A program made the translations under genes and the position numbers. A stretch of 64,000 nt of DNA, from the NCBI RefSeq assembly GCF_019656235.1, contig NZ_BPLL01000006.1, positions 1-64,000 of the forward strand. The letters are read 5' to 3'. The DNA is from Apilactobacillus xinyiensis. GTDB lineage: Bacteria > Bacillota > Bacilli > Lactobacillales > Lactobacillaceae. This document shows, piece after piece, positions 19,358 through 31,803 of the stretch (its first letter is position 1; every line of letters begins with the position of its first letter). The notes under the pieces were generated by a model that made no database searches, was not told the origin of the DNA, and saw nothing but the letters and a program-made list of their open reading frames with translations.

Positions 19358-19577
19358 AATGTTTTTTAACCATTTTTAATTTTTTGTTATTGATAACTAC
19401 TTTATCATGATATTTGTCTTCTAATTCAACGTCATTGGATTTAAATCCAATTAAGAAAGCGTTTGTATAGCTTTTTTCAATAGTTCCGGTAAATTCCTTC
19501 TTTTCAAGTTGAAATTTAACAGTATCTCCTACGTCAAAGGGGGATTTTTCATTACTAGTAGTCTTGTCTTTTGGCAT
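19356..19577 (-). CDS. small DUF2187 (YkvS)-like protein
   Basis: A 73-residue soluble, lysine-rich protein. The core FDVGDTVKFQLEKKEFTGTIEKSYTNAFLIGF looks like a small beta-barrel (KOW or SH3-like) and resembles the DUF2187/YkvS family found across Firmicutes, whose function is unknown. I start at 19577 because AGGAG lies 9 bases upstream; an in-frame ATG at 19586 abuts the ribosome binding site. It is a single-gene unit facing the neighbours. Confidence 0.75.
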   Translation of the reverse strand: MPKDKTTSNEKSPFDVGDTVKFQLEKKEFTGTIEKSYTNAFLIGFKSNDVELEDKYHDKVVINNKKLKMVKKH

Positions 19578-19656
19578 ATTTAGCATCTCCTATTTGTGTC
19601 TATCTTTCAAACTAACCAAAAAAGCAGTTTTTGTCAATTAATTATATTTATAAACG

Positions 19657-19685
19657 TTGTAAAATGGTTTATTTACAGTTAAAAT
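19657..19685 (+). promoter_or_regulatory. promoter of the glucosaminidase-xpt unit
   Basis: A -35 TTGTAA (19657-19662), a 17-bp spacer and a -10 TAAAAT (19680-19685) stand 28 bases before the first gene. No purine riboswitch fits between this promoter and the genes. Confidence 0.5.
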
Positions 19686-19713
19686 ATTCATTAATAAAAG
19701 GAGCGCTAAATAA

Positions 19714-20340
19714 TTGCCGAAAAAAAAACGTAAAAAAAATTTTCAAATAACGGTTAGTTTTAATAAGTTACTGATTGCAGTAGTTCTTTTTATGGGATTA
19801 TTTTTTTCAGGAATTTATTATTTTAGTCATCATACATATGATGCTTATAATCCAAGTGACGTTAATCAAAAACATAAAGTTTTTATAAATAAAATTTTGC
19901 CATCTGCATGTCGTGCGCAAAAACAATATAATATATTGGCTAGTATTAGTATTGCTCAAGCCATTTTGGAATCTGATTGGGGTAATAGTGGCTTGTCAGT
20001 TAAATACAATAATTTGTATGGCATGAAGGCAGATGTTAATGATAGTCAAGCAGTTAAACTATCAACGCAAGAATTTGTAAATGGTAAATTTATAACTACT
20101 ACAGGTAGATTTAAAGTTTATAACAGTTGGGAAGAATCCATAATGTCACATGCAGCTTTACTTAGAAATGGGACTTATTGGAATCGCCAACAATATCAAG
20201 ATGTAGTTAATTCAGATAATTATGTTGAAGCAGCTGCTGGCTTACAAAGTGATGGTTATGCTACTGATCCATCTTATACTAAAAAAATAATTAAAATTAT
20301 AGAAAAATATTATTTAAACCAATATGATAAACATAAATAA
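19714..20340 (+). CDS. membrane-anchored glucosaminidase (GH73 family)
   Basis: A probable peptidoglycan hydrolase that cleaves beta-N-acetylglucosaminyl bonds. The 208-residue product has a basic N-terminus, one transmembrane anchor (about residues 18-38) and an extracellular glucosaminidase domain with the likely catalytic Glu86 in [16 protein letters not shown], followed by NNLYGMKAD and the [16 protein letters not shown] segment. There are no LysM or SH3 binding modules. It starts at TTG 19714 after AAAGGAG. xpt follows after 17 bases, so the two are probably co-transcribed. Confidence 0.9.
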   Translation: MPKKKRKKNFQITVSFNKLLIAVVLFMGLFFSGIYYFSHHTYDAYNPSDVNQKHKVFINKILPSACRAQKQYNILASISIAQAILESDWGNSGLSVKYNNLYGMKADVNDSQAVKLSTQEFVNGKFITTTGRFKVYNSWEESIMSHAALLRNGTYWNRQQYQDVVNSDNYVEAAAGLQSDGYATDPSYTKKIIKIIEKYYLNQYDKHK

Positions 20341-20357
20341 TTAGGGAGAAAACAAAT

Positions 20358-20930
20358 ATGAAACTATTAGAAGATCGTATCGTTAAAGATGGAACTGTCT
20401 TATCAGGAGATATTTTAAAGGTTGACACCTTTTTGAATCATCAAGTAGATCCTCAATTAATGAAGCTAATTGGGAAAGAATTTAAAAAGTTATTTGATAA
20501 GAACAATGTAACTAGAATTTTAACTGTAGAATCTTCTGGAATAGCTCCAGCAGTGTTAACTGGCCTACAAATGAATGTTCCAGTGGTTTTTGCTAGAAAG
20601 CATAAAAGCGTTACTATGAGTGATAATGCTTTTGTAAGTGATGTTTATTCATATACTAAAAAAGTAACTAATCATATTAGTATTGATAAACGTTTTATTA
20701 ATTCTGATGACAATGTACTTATAATTGATGATTTTTTGGCTAATGGTCAAGCTGTTCATGGTTTAGTAGACATCATTCATCAAGCTAAAGCCAATGTTTC
20801 TGGAATTGGAATTGTAATTGAAAAGAGTTTTCAACCTGGAAGAAAACAGTTGGAAAAAGATGGTTTCAATGTAAAATCATTGGCTAGAATTGCTTCACTA
20901 GATAATAATAAGGTAACTTTTGTAGAATAA
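20358..20930 (+). CDS. xpt: xanthine phosphoribosyltransferase
   Basis: Xpt salvages xanthine to XMP with PRPP. The 190-residue length is typical. The PRPP-binding segment [18 protein letters not shown] lies at about residues 118-135 and the family start [12 protein letters not shown] is present. In Bacillus xpt is controlled by a guanine riboswitch; here only 17 bases separate it from the hydrolase gene and no riboswitch is visible. The PurK-like gene follows after 21 bases. Confidence 0.95.
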   Translation: MKLLEDRIVKDGTVLSGDILKVDTFLNHQVDPQLMKLIGKEFKKLFDKNNVTRILTVESSGIAPAVLTGLQMNVPVVFARKHKSVTMSDNAFVSDVYSYTKKVTNHISIDKRFINSDDNVLIIDDFLANGQAVHGLVDIIHQAKANVSGIGIVIEKSFQPGRKQLEKDGFNVKSLARIASLDNNKVTFVE

Positions 20931-20951
20931 TGATAAAGGGTAGGCAGTTTT

Positions 20952-21989
20952 ATGAATAATATTAATTTAGGTGATAGTATAGGAATTATTGGGTCATCGA
21001 TTATTAATTTAGATCTAATTGTTTTTTTGCATAATCACGGGTTTAAAGTTGGTTTGTATGAAGATACCAAGTCTACTGAAATGAATAAATACGTTGACTA
21101 CTATAATGTAAGTAGTCTAAATGATTTAGATGAGCTTAAGAGATTTGTACATAAATCTGACTTTGTTATTTATAATTCTGAAAATCTAGATTCAGATTTT
21201 ATTAAACAAAATGATAAATTTATACAAGGTAATAATGTATTAGATTTTATTCAGGATCGAATTGTTGCCAAAACTTTTTTTGAACAATTAAACATTAATA
21301 CTGCCCCATACGTAACCGTTTTAAACATCGAAGACTTAGAGAATGGAATTAAACAAATTGGATTTCCAGCAATTTTAAAACCCATTCAAAAAAGTACGGT
21401 TAATGGGGATGAACTTATTTTACGTAGTCCTAATGACTTAGTTTATGCAGAAGGTATTTTAAGATCTGGAACTTTTATTTTAGAGGCTTATTTAGATGAC
21501 AAAAAAGATTATTCTATTATTGTTTCTAAAGGTTTAAACGGCTTTCAAATTTCACCAGTTATTAATAATTATTATGATAATCCTAATGAAATATTTGCTA
21601 CTTTAAGTGTAAATGAAAGTATTGAAACTATTGAAGAGTTACAAGATATTGCTAGAAAATTAGCTACGAACGTAGATTATTTAGGACCTTTTATGATTTC
21701 TATGTACATCGGTTCAAACAAAGTTATTTATTTAGATCAAATTAGTATTTTGTTAAATAGTTCAATCCATCTCTTTAAAGATATAGTTTTTGAAAATTAT
21801 TTAAGAGGAATTTTAGGTAATAAATTAATCCCTTATCAAATCAACAATGATAAAAAAACGCTTTATAATTTTTCCTTAGATAATTGTGAAAATGCTTTTA
21901 AAATTGTTATGCAAGACACTGATAGTAGAGTTAAATTTTATCAAGACAAACGATTTAACATTGGTGGATATGTTATTAAGACCAACTAA
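20952..21989 (+). CDS. PurK-like ATP-grasp protein lacking the PurK signature
   Basis: The 345-residue protein has a dinucleotide-like N-terminus (DSIGIIGSSIINLDLIVFLHNHGFKVGLYE), an ATP-grasp middle (ILKPIQKSTVNGDELILRS at about 140-160, then FILEAYLDDKKDYSIIV) and the general layout of N5-carboxyaminoimidazole ribonucleotide synthase. The usual PRPHNSGH signature is replaced by SILLNSSIH near residue 270, keeping only part of it. It may therefore not perform the purine step. It is likely co-transcribed with xpt and ends at a terminator before pcrA. Confidence 0.7.
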   Translation: MNNINLGDSIGIIGSSIINLDLIVFLHNHGFKVGLYEDTKSTEMNKYVDYYNVSSLNDLDELKRFVHKSDFVIYNSENLDSDFIKQNDKFIQGNNVLDFIQDRIVAKTFFEQLNINTAPYVTVLNIEDLENGIKQIGFPAILKPIQKSTVNGDELILRSPNDLVYAEGILRSGTFILEAYLDDKKDYSIIVSKGLNGFQISPVINNYYDNPNEIFATLSVNESIETIEELQDIARKLATNVDYLGPFMISMYIGSNKVIYLDQISILLNSSIHLFKDIVFENYLRGILGNKLIPYQINNDKKTLYNFSLDNCENAFKIVMQDTDSRVKFYQDKRFNIGGYVIKTN

Positions 21990-22001
21990 ATTTATAATTA
22001 G

Positions 22002-22025
22002 AAGTCGGTTTAGACCGGCTTTTTT
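22002..22025 (+). terminator. terminator after the PurK-like gene
   Basis: AAGTCGGT pairs with ACCGGCTT (one G-T pair) around a four-base loop, followed by T6 counting the stem end. Confidence 0.85.
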
Positions 22026-22059
22026 GTGTTTTGAATAAGATAAATCAATCGAGCCTTTA

Positions 22060-22068
22060 TGATATAAT
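22060..22068 (+). promoter_or_regulatory. extended -10 promoter of pcrA
   Basis: TGATATAAT is a consensus extended -10 element. No good -35 lies 17 bp upstream, which is common for this promoter class. Confidence 0.5.
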
Positions 22069-22096
22069 TAAGTGAATAAAAAATACGGAGAGGATT

Positions 22097-24352
22097 GTGT
22101 TTTACTTGCCAGATAAAGATTTAGTTGCAGGAATGAATGATAAACAAAAAGAAGCAGTTTTATGTACCGAGGGTCCTCTATTAATTATGGCAGGTGCCGG
22201 TAGTGGTAAAACTAGGGTATTAACTCATAGAATTTCATACTTAATTCAAGCTAAAAATGTTTTACCATGGAATATCTTGGCGATTACTTTTACTAATAAA
22301 GCTGCTAAAGAAATGCGTGAACGTGTAGGGAAACTTTTAGAATCTGGTGGCAAAGAAGTTTGGGTTTCTACTTTTCATGCTCTTTGCGTAAGAATTTTGA
22401 GAAGAGACATTGATAAGCTTGGTTATAATCGAGCATTCACAATTGCTGGAACATCAGAGCAAAGAACTTTAGTTAAAAGAATTATGAAAGAACTTAATAT
22501 AGATCCTAAAAAAAATGATCCTAGAGCAGTTTTGTCTTCAATTTCTAATGCTAAAAATGATTTGCAAACTCCAGAAGATTACATTAGCAACCATGGCGAA
22601 TCTAATCCATTTGAAAAAAACGTGGGTTTAATTTACCAGGCATATCAAAAACAATTACATAGTAATCAAGCATTAGATTTTGATGATCTTATTATGCTTA
22701 CGATTGATTTATTTAATCAAAATCCTGATGTGTTAACTTACTATCAAGATAAATTTAAATATATTCACGTTGATGAATACCAGGATACTAACGAAGCTCA
22801 ATATAAATTAGTTAGAATGTTAGCAAACAAGTATAGAAATATTTGTGTAGTTGGAGATGCTGATCAGAGTATTTACGGTTGGCGAGGAGCTAACATGAAC
22901 AATATTTTGAATTTTCAAAATGATTATAAAGATGCACATGTAACCTTGTTGGAACAAAATTATCGTTCTACTAAAAACATTTTACGTGCTGCTAATTCAG
23001 TAATTCAAAATAATGCTGAAAGAAAAGATAAAAACCTTTGGACTGAAAATGATGAAGGTGAAAAAATATCTTATTACCGTGGGCAAAGTGAAGTTGATGA
23101 ATCTTTATTTGTTGTTTCAAAAATTAAAGCAGGAATAGAATCAAAATATTCATATGGTGATTTTGCTGTATTGTATCGAACGAATGCACAATCACGTATT
23201 ATTGAAGAAACTTTTCTTAAATCTAATATTCCATATACAATTGTTGGCGGTCATAAATTCTACGATCGAAAAGAAATTCAAGATATTTTAGCTTATTTAA
23301 CTTTAATTGCTAATCCTAGTGATTCTATTAGTTTTGAACGAGTAATTAATGAACCAAAACGAGGAATTGGTAGTACTAGTGTTGATAAATTACGTTCTTT
23401 TGCACAAATGAATAATTGGACTTTATTAGAAGCAGCTAAAAATGTTGAATTAAGTGGTGATTTATCTGCACGAGCTAGAAGTGCTATTTCTGATTTTGGA
23501 ATGTTAATTGGTAAATTGCAACTTCAACAAAGTACGTTATCGGTTACTGAGTTGACCAATGTTATATTGAATCAAACTGGATATTTAGACATTTTAAAGG
23601 CATCTAAATCTTTAGAATCAAAAGCTAGAATTGAAAATATTGAAGAATTTTTATCAGTAACTAAACAATTTGATGATAATTATCAAAAAAACGAAGATAG
23701 TAATTCTATGCTGGCAGATTTCTTATCTGATTTAGCATTAGTTTCTGCTCAAGATGATGTTGAAGATAATGCACCTCAAGTAACTTTGATGACTTTGCAT
23801 GCTGCTAAAGGATTAGAATTTCCAGTAGTATTTTTAATGGGAATGGAAGAAGGTATTTTCCCATTAGGAAGGGCCGCAGCTGATGACTCTGAACTAGAAG
23901 AAGAACGTAGACTGGCCTATGTTGGAATTACTCGAGCGCAAGAAAAGCTATATATAACTAATGCCTTTTCACGTATGTTATATGGTAGACGTCAAAATAA
24001 TCCAGAATCTCGTTTTGTTAATGAAATTGATAGTGACTTAATACAAAGCGAAAATCAAGGCTTAGATAGCATTAACAAAACACCATTTGATTCTAAAACA
24101 AGCAGTTATAATAGCAAAAGAGCTAAATATAGATCATATCATCAACCAGTTAACAAAGTTGAAAAGCCTAAAGAAACTGGTGCTAATAAGCAAGCTTGGA
24201 CAATTGGAGATAAGGTAACACATAAAGCTTGGGGAACTGGAACGGTAGTTAAAATTACTGGTACAGGAGAAGATATGGAATTAGATATTGCATTCCCAGA
24301 TAAAGGATTAAAACGTTTATTAGCTGCTTTTGCTCCTATTAATAAAGCTTAA
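22097..24352 (+). CDS. pcrA: ATP-dependent DNA helicase PcrA
   Basis: PcrA is a superfamily 1A 3'-5' helicase for repair, rolling-circle replication and removal of RecA or stalled polymerase. The 751-residue product has Walker A AGAGSGKT at 32-39, Walker B VDEYQDTN, the GDADQSIYGWRGA motif III region, and a C-terminal Tudor-like RNA polymerase-binding domain (WTIGDKVTHKAWGTGTVVKI, about 702-721). GTG 22097 with GGAG six bases upstream is used; TTG 22106 is an alternative. ligA follows after 15 bases. Confidence 0.96.
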   Translation: MFYLPDKDLVAGMNDKQKEAVLCTEGPLLIMAGAGSGKTRVLTHRISYLIQAKNVLPWNILAITFTNKAAKEMRERVGKLLESGGKEVWVSTFHALCVRILRRDIDKLGYNRAFTIAGTSEQRTLVKRIMKELNIDPKKNDPRAVLSSISNAKNDLQTPEDYISNHGESNPFEKNVGLIYQAYQKQLHSNQALDFDDLIMLTIDLFNQNPDVLTYYQDKFKYIHVDEYQDTNEAQYKLVRMLANKYRNICVVGDADQSIYGWRGANMNNILNFQNDYKDAHVTLLEQNYRSTKNILRAANSVIQNNAERKDKNLWTENDEGEKISYYRGQSEVDESLFVVSKIKAGIESKYSYGDFAVLYRTNAQSRIIEETFLKSNIPYTIVGGHKFYDRKEIQDILAYLTLIANPSDSISFERVINEPKRGIGSTSVDKLRSFAQMNNWTLLEAAKNVELSGDLSARARSAISDFGMLIGKLQLQQSTLSVTELTNVILNQTGYLDILKASKSLESKARIENIEEFLSVTKQFDDNYQKNEDSNSMLADFLSDLALVSAQDDVEDNAPQVTLMTLHAAKGLEFPVVFLMGMEEGIFPLGRAAADDSELEEERRLAYVGITRAQEKLYITNAFSRMLYGRRQNNPESRFVNEIDSDLIQSENQGLDSINKTPFDSKTSSYNSKRAKYRSYHQPVNKVEKPKETGANKQAWTIGDKVTHKAWGTGTVVKITGTGEDMELDIAFPDKGLKRLLAAFAPINKA

Positions 24353-26398
<2,046 letters not shown>

Positions 26399-26414
26399 TC
26401 CAGGAGGAAATAAC

Positions 26415-27524
26415 ATGAAGAAGTTCAAGATTATTATGTTATTGATGACTTGTGCACTATTTTTGTCAGCGTGTGGTAAGTCGGATAGTGGAAAAAAGAG
26501 TAAAGAGAACAGTTCGAATACACAATTAATAGGACAAACTAGTAATAAGTACTATCAAGGAGTTATAAAAGATGGTCATTATCAAACTAGTAAATCACGT
26601 GGAGTTTCAGTTCAACAAAATGATAATCAATTAAACTTAAAGAGCTTTGAAAATGGTTTATTGAACATTTCTAAGTCACATTTTTCTACTGATAAATACA
26701 TTTTTCAAGAGGGTCAATATATCAACACTAGCACTACTGAAAAATGGTTAGGTAGAAAGACAAAGAAAAATCCAGAGGGGCTAAATCCAGCTGGTAAAGA
26801 TAGTAAAGTACCAATGTATTTACAACAAATTGACGAACAAGACTTTATGACACAACAAAATAATTCTCTAAAAATTAGTGGAATGACTATTGGTGTGGGG
26901 ATAAATTCAGTTTATTATTATCGTAAAGAAGCATACGGTGCTATTTATCAAAAGAAATTAACTAACTCTGAAATTAAAGAACAAGGTAAACAAATAGGTA
27001 ACATTATTTTACAAAGATTACGTAAAAACAAAGATTTAAAAAATATTCCAATTGTAATAGCGTTATATAAACAAGCACCTAATGATAGTCTTGTTGGTGG
27101 TAATTTCTTTGCTTACTCCGTAAATAATGATGGTGCTAATAAAGTTTCCAGTTGGCAAAAAATGAACATTAAAAATGAAGTTTTGCCATCGCAAAGTAGT
27201 AAAACTAATAATAATGATGAAGATGCTTTTGATAACTTTAAGAGTCAAGTTCAAAACTTTTTCCCTAATCTAAGTGGAATTACAGCTCAAGCACATTATG
27301 TAGATGGTAAACTAAGTGGAATGCACGTAAACATTACTACACAATTTTACGGAGAAAGTGAAATCATTAGTTTTACTCAGTATGTAGAAACACAAGCCGA
27401 AAAATACTTGCCAACAGGGATACCTATTGACATAAGTATAAGCTCTACTGAAGGAATGCAAAGCTTCTTATCTAGAAGCTCTAGTAGCAAAGATTTCTAT
27501 TCACACGTATTTTCAAGCTATTAA
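26415..27524 (+). CDS. CamS-family sex pheromone lipoprotein
   Basis: The 369-residue product has a lipoprotein signal peptide (MKKFKIIMLLMTCALFLSAC) with the lipidated Cys20, then a serine/asparagine-rich linker and a large extracellular domain of the CamS family, whose physiological role is unclear. The signal-peptide tail ALFLSA resembles the enterococcal and staphylococcal cAM373 pheromones (AIFILA core), which are released from such precursors. It lies between ligA and gatC as in related Firmicutes. Confidence 0.88.
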   Translation: MKKFKIIMLLMTCALFLSACGKSDSGKKSKENSSNTQLIGQTSNKYYQGVIKDGHYQTSKSRGVSVQQNDNQLNLKSFENGLLNISKSHFSTDKYIFQEGQYINTSTTEKWLGRKTKKNPEGLNPAGKDSKVPMYLQQIDEQDFMTQQNNSLKISGMTIGVGINSVYYYRKEAYGAIYQKKLTNSEIKEQGKQIGNIILQRLRKNKDLKNIPIVIALYKQAPNDSLVGGNFFAYSVNNDGANKVSSWQKMNIKNEVLPSQSSKTNNNDEDAFDNFKSQVQNFFPNLSGITAQAHYVDGKLSGMHVNITTQFYGESEIISFTQYVETQAEKYLPTGIPIDISISSTEGMQSFLSRSSSSKDFYSHVFSSY

Positions 27525-27548
27525 TTAACATATGATTTTGTATGTTAA
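27525..27548. repeat. inverted repeat between camS and gatC
   Basis: TTAACATA (27525-27532) and TATGTTAA (27541-27548) form a perfect 8-bp inverted repeat around 8 bases. There is no following T-run, so it is a poor terminator; a protein operator or mRNA processing site is possible. Confidence 0.4.
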
Positions 27549-27592
27549 AATTATTATTAAAATAATAAATATTAAAGGGGAATGAGTTCACT

Positions 27593-27898
27593 ATGAGTAA
27601 CAGAATTACTAAAGAACAAGTCGAACATGTTGCGTCTTTAGCTAAATTAGAGTTGAGCGAAAAACAACTTCCTTATTTTACTGATCAACTAAGTAATATT
27701 ATGGGACTATTTGAAAGCTTTGAAGAAGTTGATACTTCTGATATTGAACCTACTTTCAACGTTACTGACCAAATAAATACTATGCGTGAAGACGTAGCTG
27801 ATAATTGGAACGAAAAAGAATCGTTATTACAAAATGCACCTGATGTAGCTGATGATTTGATTAGAACTCCAACAATTATTGATGAAAGTGAGGACTAG
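27593..27898 (+). CDS. gatC: Asp/Glu-tRNA amidotransferase subunit C
   Basis: GatC stabilises GatA and bridges to GatB in the enzyme that converts Glu-tRNA(Gln) and Asp-tRNA(Asn) to the amidated forms. The 101-residue product starts with the typical [19 protein letters not shown] and ends with a conserved proline-aspartate-rich segment (LRED-like MREDVADNW). gatA begins 2 bases after its stop. A complete GatCAB set implies indirect Gln-tRNA synthesis. Confidence 0.97.
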   Translation: MSNRITKEQVEHVASLAKLELSEKQLPYFTDQLSNIMGLFESFEEVDTSDIEPTFNVTDQINTMREDVADNWNEKESLLQNAPDVADDLIRTPTIIDESED

Positions 27899-27900
27899 TA

Positions 27901-29370
27901 ATGAATTTATTAAATAAAAATATTGCTGAAATTCATGAATCTTTAGTTAACGGTGATATTACTGCTGAACAATTAACTACAGAAGTAATTAAAAATGCCA
28001 AAAATAACGAAGATAAAATTGGTGCTTTCATTACAATTAATGAAGAACAAGCAATTGCTGAAGCTAAAAAAGTAGATGAAAAAGGAATTGATCCAGATAA
28101 TTTGTTATCTGGAATTCCGGTAGCTTTAAAAGATAATTTATTAACAAAAGATATTTTAACGACAGCAGGTTCTAAAATGCTATACAATTTTAAACCTATA
28201 ATTGATGCAACTGTTGTTAAAAAATTAAGTGATTTAGGTACTATTAGTATTGGTAAAACCAACATGGATGAATTTGCTATGGGTGGTTCTACTGAAACTT
28301 CAGCTATGAAGATTACTAAAAATCCTTGGAACTTAACTAAAGTACCAGGTGGTTCTTCTGGTGGTTCAGCAGCTGCAGTTGCTGCTGGAGATGTATTAGC
28401 AGCTCTTGGATCTGACACTGGTGGTTCAATTCGTCAACCAGCTTCATTTAATGGAATTGTTGGAATGAAACCCACTTATGGTCGAGTATCTCGTTGGGGA
28501 TTAATTGCTTTTGCTTCCAGCTTTGACCAAGTTGGTCCATTAACTAAAAATGTTTATGACAATGCATTGCTACTTAATGCTATTTCTGGTCATGATGAAC
28601 ATGACATGACTAGTTCTGATCAAAAAGTACCTGATTTTACTAAGAATATTAAATCAGGAGTTAAGGGTATGAAAATTGGTTTGCCTAAGGAATACTTAGG
28701 TGAAGGTATTGATGAAGACGTTAAGCAAGCTATTTTAAAAGCAGCTGATGTCTACCGCGAATTAGGTGCAGAAGTGGAAGAAGTTTCATTACCACATAAT
28801 AAATATGGAGTAGCAGCTTACTACATTATTGCCCCATCTGAAGCATCATCTAATCTACAAAGATTTGATGGAATTAGATACGGTTATCGTGCTAAAGATG
28901 CTAAAAACCTTGAAGAATTATACGTTAAAAGTCGTTCAGAAGGATTTGGTGATGAAGTTAAACGTCGTATTATGTTAGGAACTTATTCCTTATCTGCTGG
29001 TTCTTATGATGCTTACTTTAAAAAAGCAGCTGAAATTAGAACTTTAATCATTAACGACTTTAAAAAAGTATTTAATGATTACGATTTAATTATGACACCA
29101 ACTACACCAACTCCAGCTTTTGGTATTGGTGAAGAAAATGATGATCCTTTAACTATGTATATGAATGATGCATTAACTATTCCTGCTAATATGGCTGGTA
29201 TCCCAGGAATGTCAGTTCCTGCCGGATTCTCTAAGGATGGTATGCCTATTGGTATGCAATTGCTGGCTCGTCATTTTGATGAAGAATCAATCTATAAAGC
29301 GGGTTATGCATTTGAACAAAACACTGATTTTCATACAAAGACACCTAAGATGATGGGAGGAGAAAAGTAA
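27901..29370 (+). CDS. gatA: Asp/Glu-tRNA amidotransferase subunit A
   Basis: GatA is the amidase subunit that liberates ammonia from glutamine. The 489-residue product has the amidase signature with Lys in [10 protein letters not shown] (about residue 79) and the serine cluster [14 protein letters not shown] plus [12 protein letters not shown], which together provide the Ser-cisSer-Lys triad. Its stop overlaps the gatB ATG by one base. Confidence 0.98.
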   Translation: MNLLNKNIAEIHESLVNGDITAEQLTTEVIKNAKNNEDKIGAFITINEEQAIAEAKKVDEKGIDPDNLLSGIPVALKDNLLTKDILTTAGSKMLYNFKPIIDATVVKKLSDLGTISIGKTNMDEFAMGGSTETSAMKITKNPWNLTKVPGGSSGGSAAAVAAGDVLAALGSDTGGSIRQPASFNGIVGMKPTYGRVSRWGLIAFASSFDQVGPLTKNVYDNALLLNAISGHDEHDMTSSDQKVPDFTKNIKSGVKGMKIGLPKEYLGEGIDEDVKQAILKAADVYRELGAEVEEVSLPHNKYGVAAYYIIAPSEASSNLQRFDGIRYGYRAKDAKNLEELYVKSRSEGFGDEVKRRIMLGTYSLSAGSYDAYFKKAAEIRTLIINDFKKVFNDYDLIMTPTTPTPAFGIGEENDDPLTMYMNDALTIPANMAGIPGMSVPAGFSKDGMPIGMQLLARHFDEESIYKAGYAFEQNTDFHTKTPKMMGGEK

Positions 29371-30791
29371 TGAACTTTGAAACAACAATTGGACTTGAAG
29401 TTCACGTTGAGTTAAAAACAAATTCTAAAATTTTTAGTCCTTCTCCTGTGGAATATGGGGATGAACCTAATAAGAATACTAATGTTATTGATTGGGGATA
29501 TCCTGGAGTTTTGCCTACTACCAATAAAGGTGTAGTTAAATCTGGAATTATGGCAGCTTTAGCTTTACATGCTGAGATTGAAAGACATCCTCACTTTGAT
29601 CGTAAGAACTACTTCTATCCTGATAATCCAAAAGCTTATCAAATTACGCAACATGATACTCCGGACGCTCATGATGGTTGGATCGAAATTGAAGTTGATG
29701 GTAAGAAGAAAAAAATTGGAATTGAAGAAATGCATATTGAAGAAGATGCTGGTAAAAATACTCACGGAAATAAATTTTCTTATGTGGATTTAAACCGTCA
29801 AGGTACTCCTTTGATTGAAATTGTTTCTAAACCAGACATTGCTTCACCTGATGAAGCTTATGCTTATTTGGAAGCTTTAAGACAACGTTTGTTATTTACT
29901 GGAATTTCTGACGTTAAAATGGAAGAAGGTTCCATGCGTGTTGATGTTAATATTTCAATTCGACCATATGGACAAAAAGAATTTGGAACTAAAGTTGAGC
30001 TTAAAAACTTGAACTCATTTAACTATGTACGTAAAGGTTTGGCTTATGAAGAAAAACGTCAACAACAAGTTTTAATGTCTGGCGGAAAAATTCAACAAGA
30101 AACTAGACGTTTTGATGAAACTAACGGAACAACCATTTTAATGCGTGTTAAAGAAGGTGCGGATGACTACCGTTACTTCCCAGAACCTGATTTACCTTCA
30201 TTAAACATTTCAGATGATTGGATTAATGAAATTCATGATGAATTACCTGAAATGCCAGCTAGTCGTAGAGATAGATACATTAATAAACTAGGTTTAACTG
30301 ATTATGATGCTATGGTTATTACTCAAACTAAACAAATGTCTGATTTCTATGATAAGATGATTGAATTAGGTGCTGATCCTAAAATGGCATCTAATTACTT
30401 ACAAGTTAATGTAAATGAATATTTAAATTCTAAACAAGTTGATTTAGATGATACTGAGATAACACCAGAAAATCTAACCACTATGATTAAGTTAATTAGT
30501 GATGGAACTATCTCTTCTAAGATGGCTAAAAAAGTATTTAAAGCAATTACTGAAGGTAAAGAACCTAAACAATTTGTGCATGATAATGGAATGGTTCAAC
30601 TATCTGATCCTAAAGAATTACAACCAATTATTGATCAAATCTTGTCTGACAATCCTCAATCTATTGAAGATTTTCATAATGGTAAAGATCGAGCAATTGG
30701 TTTCTTAGTGGGTCAAATAATGAAACAAACTCGTGGAAAAGCTAACCCTCAAGTTGTTAATAAATTATTAATGCAATCAATTAACAAGTAG
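29370..30791 (+). CDS. gatB: Asp/Glu-tRNA amidotransferase subunit B
   Basis: GatB activates the tRNA-bound carboxylate and receives ammonia from GatA through a tunnel. The 473-residue product starts [17 protein letters not shown], contains the [12 protein letters not shown] and [13 protein letters not shown] segments, and ends with a YqeY/tail domain (about 330-473) that recognises tRNA. Overlap with gatA supports coupling. The other frames here are shadows. Confidence 0.98.
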   Translation: MNFETTIGLEVHVELKTNSKIFSPSPVEYGDEPNKNTNVIDWGYPGVLPTTNKGVVKSGIMAALALHAEIERHPHFDRKNYFYPDNPKAYQITQHDTPDAHDGWIEIEVDGKKKKIGIEEMHIEEDAGKNTHGNKFSYVDLNRQGTPLIEIVSKPDIASPDEAYAYLEALRQRLLFTGISDVKMEEGSMRVDVNISIRPYGQKEFGTKVELKNLNSFNYVRKGLAYEEKRQQQVLMSGGKIQQETRRFDETNGTTILMRVKEGADDYRYFPEPDLPSLNISDDWINEIHDELPEMPASRRDRYINKLGLTDYDAMVITQTKQMSDFYDKMIELGADPKMASNYLQVNVNEYLNSKQVDLDDTEITPENLTTMIKLISDGTISSKMAKKVFKAITEGKEPKQFVHDNGMVQLSDPKELQPIIDQILSDNPQSIEDFHNGKDRAIGFLVGQIMKQTRGKANPQVVNKLLMQSINK

Positions 30792-30812
30792 AGATAGGAA
30801 GTATTTATTAAC

Positions 30813-31793
30813 ATGCAAAAACGTGCTCGAGTAATTTATAATCCCACCTCTGGTCGTGAAGCCTTAAAACAAAATATGATTGATATTTTGAATGTTTTTG
30901 AACAAGCTGGTTATGAAACCAGTGCATATGCTACCACTCCAGAGAAAAATTCTGCACAAAATGAGGCTACTAGAGCTGCCAAAGCAGGTTTTGATTTAAT
31001 TGTGGCTGCTGGTGGTGATGGTACAATTAATGAAGTAGTAAATGGAATAGCATTTTTAGAGCATCGACCTAAAATGGCCATTATTCCGGCGGGAACTACT
31101 AATGATTTTGCAAGGGCTTTGCATATTCCTCGTGAAAATCCAGTTGATGCCGCTAAAATTGTCTTGAAAGATCAAACTTTTAATATGGATATTGGTAAAG
31201 CTGGTAATAAGTATTTTATGAACATTGCTGGTGGTGGTTTGCTTACAGAATTGACCTATGATGTTCCATCTAATTTGAAAACTATTTTTGGTTATTTAGC
31301 TTATTTGGTTAAGGGTGCTGAACTTTTGCCACGTATTAAACCAATTGATATGAATTTAGAATATGATGGTGGTAAATTTGAAGGTAAAGCGTCCATCTTT
31401 TTACTTGCTATGACTAATTCTATTGGAGGTCTAGAACGAATCGTTCCAGATGCGTCTCTAGATGATGGTAATTTTACAATGATTATTGTGAAAACTAGTA
31501 ATATTATTGAAATTTTACAATTATTAGCAAAAGTACTTAGTGGTGGTCGTCATATAAATGATTCTAGAATTATTTATAAAAAAACTTCTAAATTAGTCGC
31601 ACGTCCAGTGAACGATAAAATGCAAATTAATTTAGATGGTGAATATGGTGGCGATGCTCCAATGGAATTTGTTAATTTAAAACAGCATATTGAAATGTAT
31701 GCTAATTTGGATAGCATGCCTAAAAAAGCTATTAGCTATGACTCAGTTAAAGCAGAAAAACAATTTATTGATGAAGTTGACAATTTAAAATAA
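30813..31793 (+). CDS. dagK: diacylglycerol kinase (DgkB/YegS family)
   Basis: A soluble lipid kinase that phosphorylates diacylglycerol, which Gram-positives produce when lipoteichoic acid is made, returning it to phospholipid synthesis. The 326-residue product has YNPTSGRE at the start, the nucleotide-binding GGDGTINEVVNGI (about residues 69-81) and PAGTTNDFARAL. It follows gatB by 21 bases and a terminator follows it. The gatCAB-dagK-rlmD order is conserved in lactobacilli. Confidence 0.95.
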   Translation: MQKRARVIYNPTSGREALKQNMIDILNVFEQAGYETSAYATTPEKNSAQNEATRAAKAGFDLIVAAGGDGTINEVVNGIAFLEHRPKMAIIPAGTTNDFARALHIPRENPVDAAKIVLKDQTFNMDIGKAGNKYFMNIAGGGLLTELTYDVPSNLKTIFGYLAYLVKGAELLPRIKPIDMNLEYDGGKFEGKASIFLLAMTNSIGGLERIVPDASLDDGNFTMIIVKTSNIIEILQLLAKVLSGGRHINDSRIIYKKTSKLVARPVNDKMQINLDGEYGGDAPMEFVNLKQHIEMYANLDSMPKKAISYDSVKAEKQFIDEVDNLK

Positions 31794-31803
31794 TTTTTTA
31801 TTT

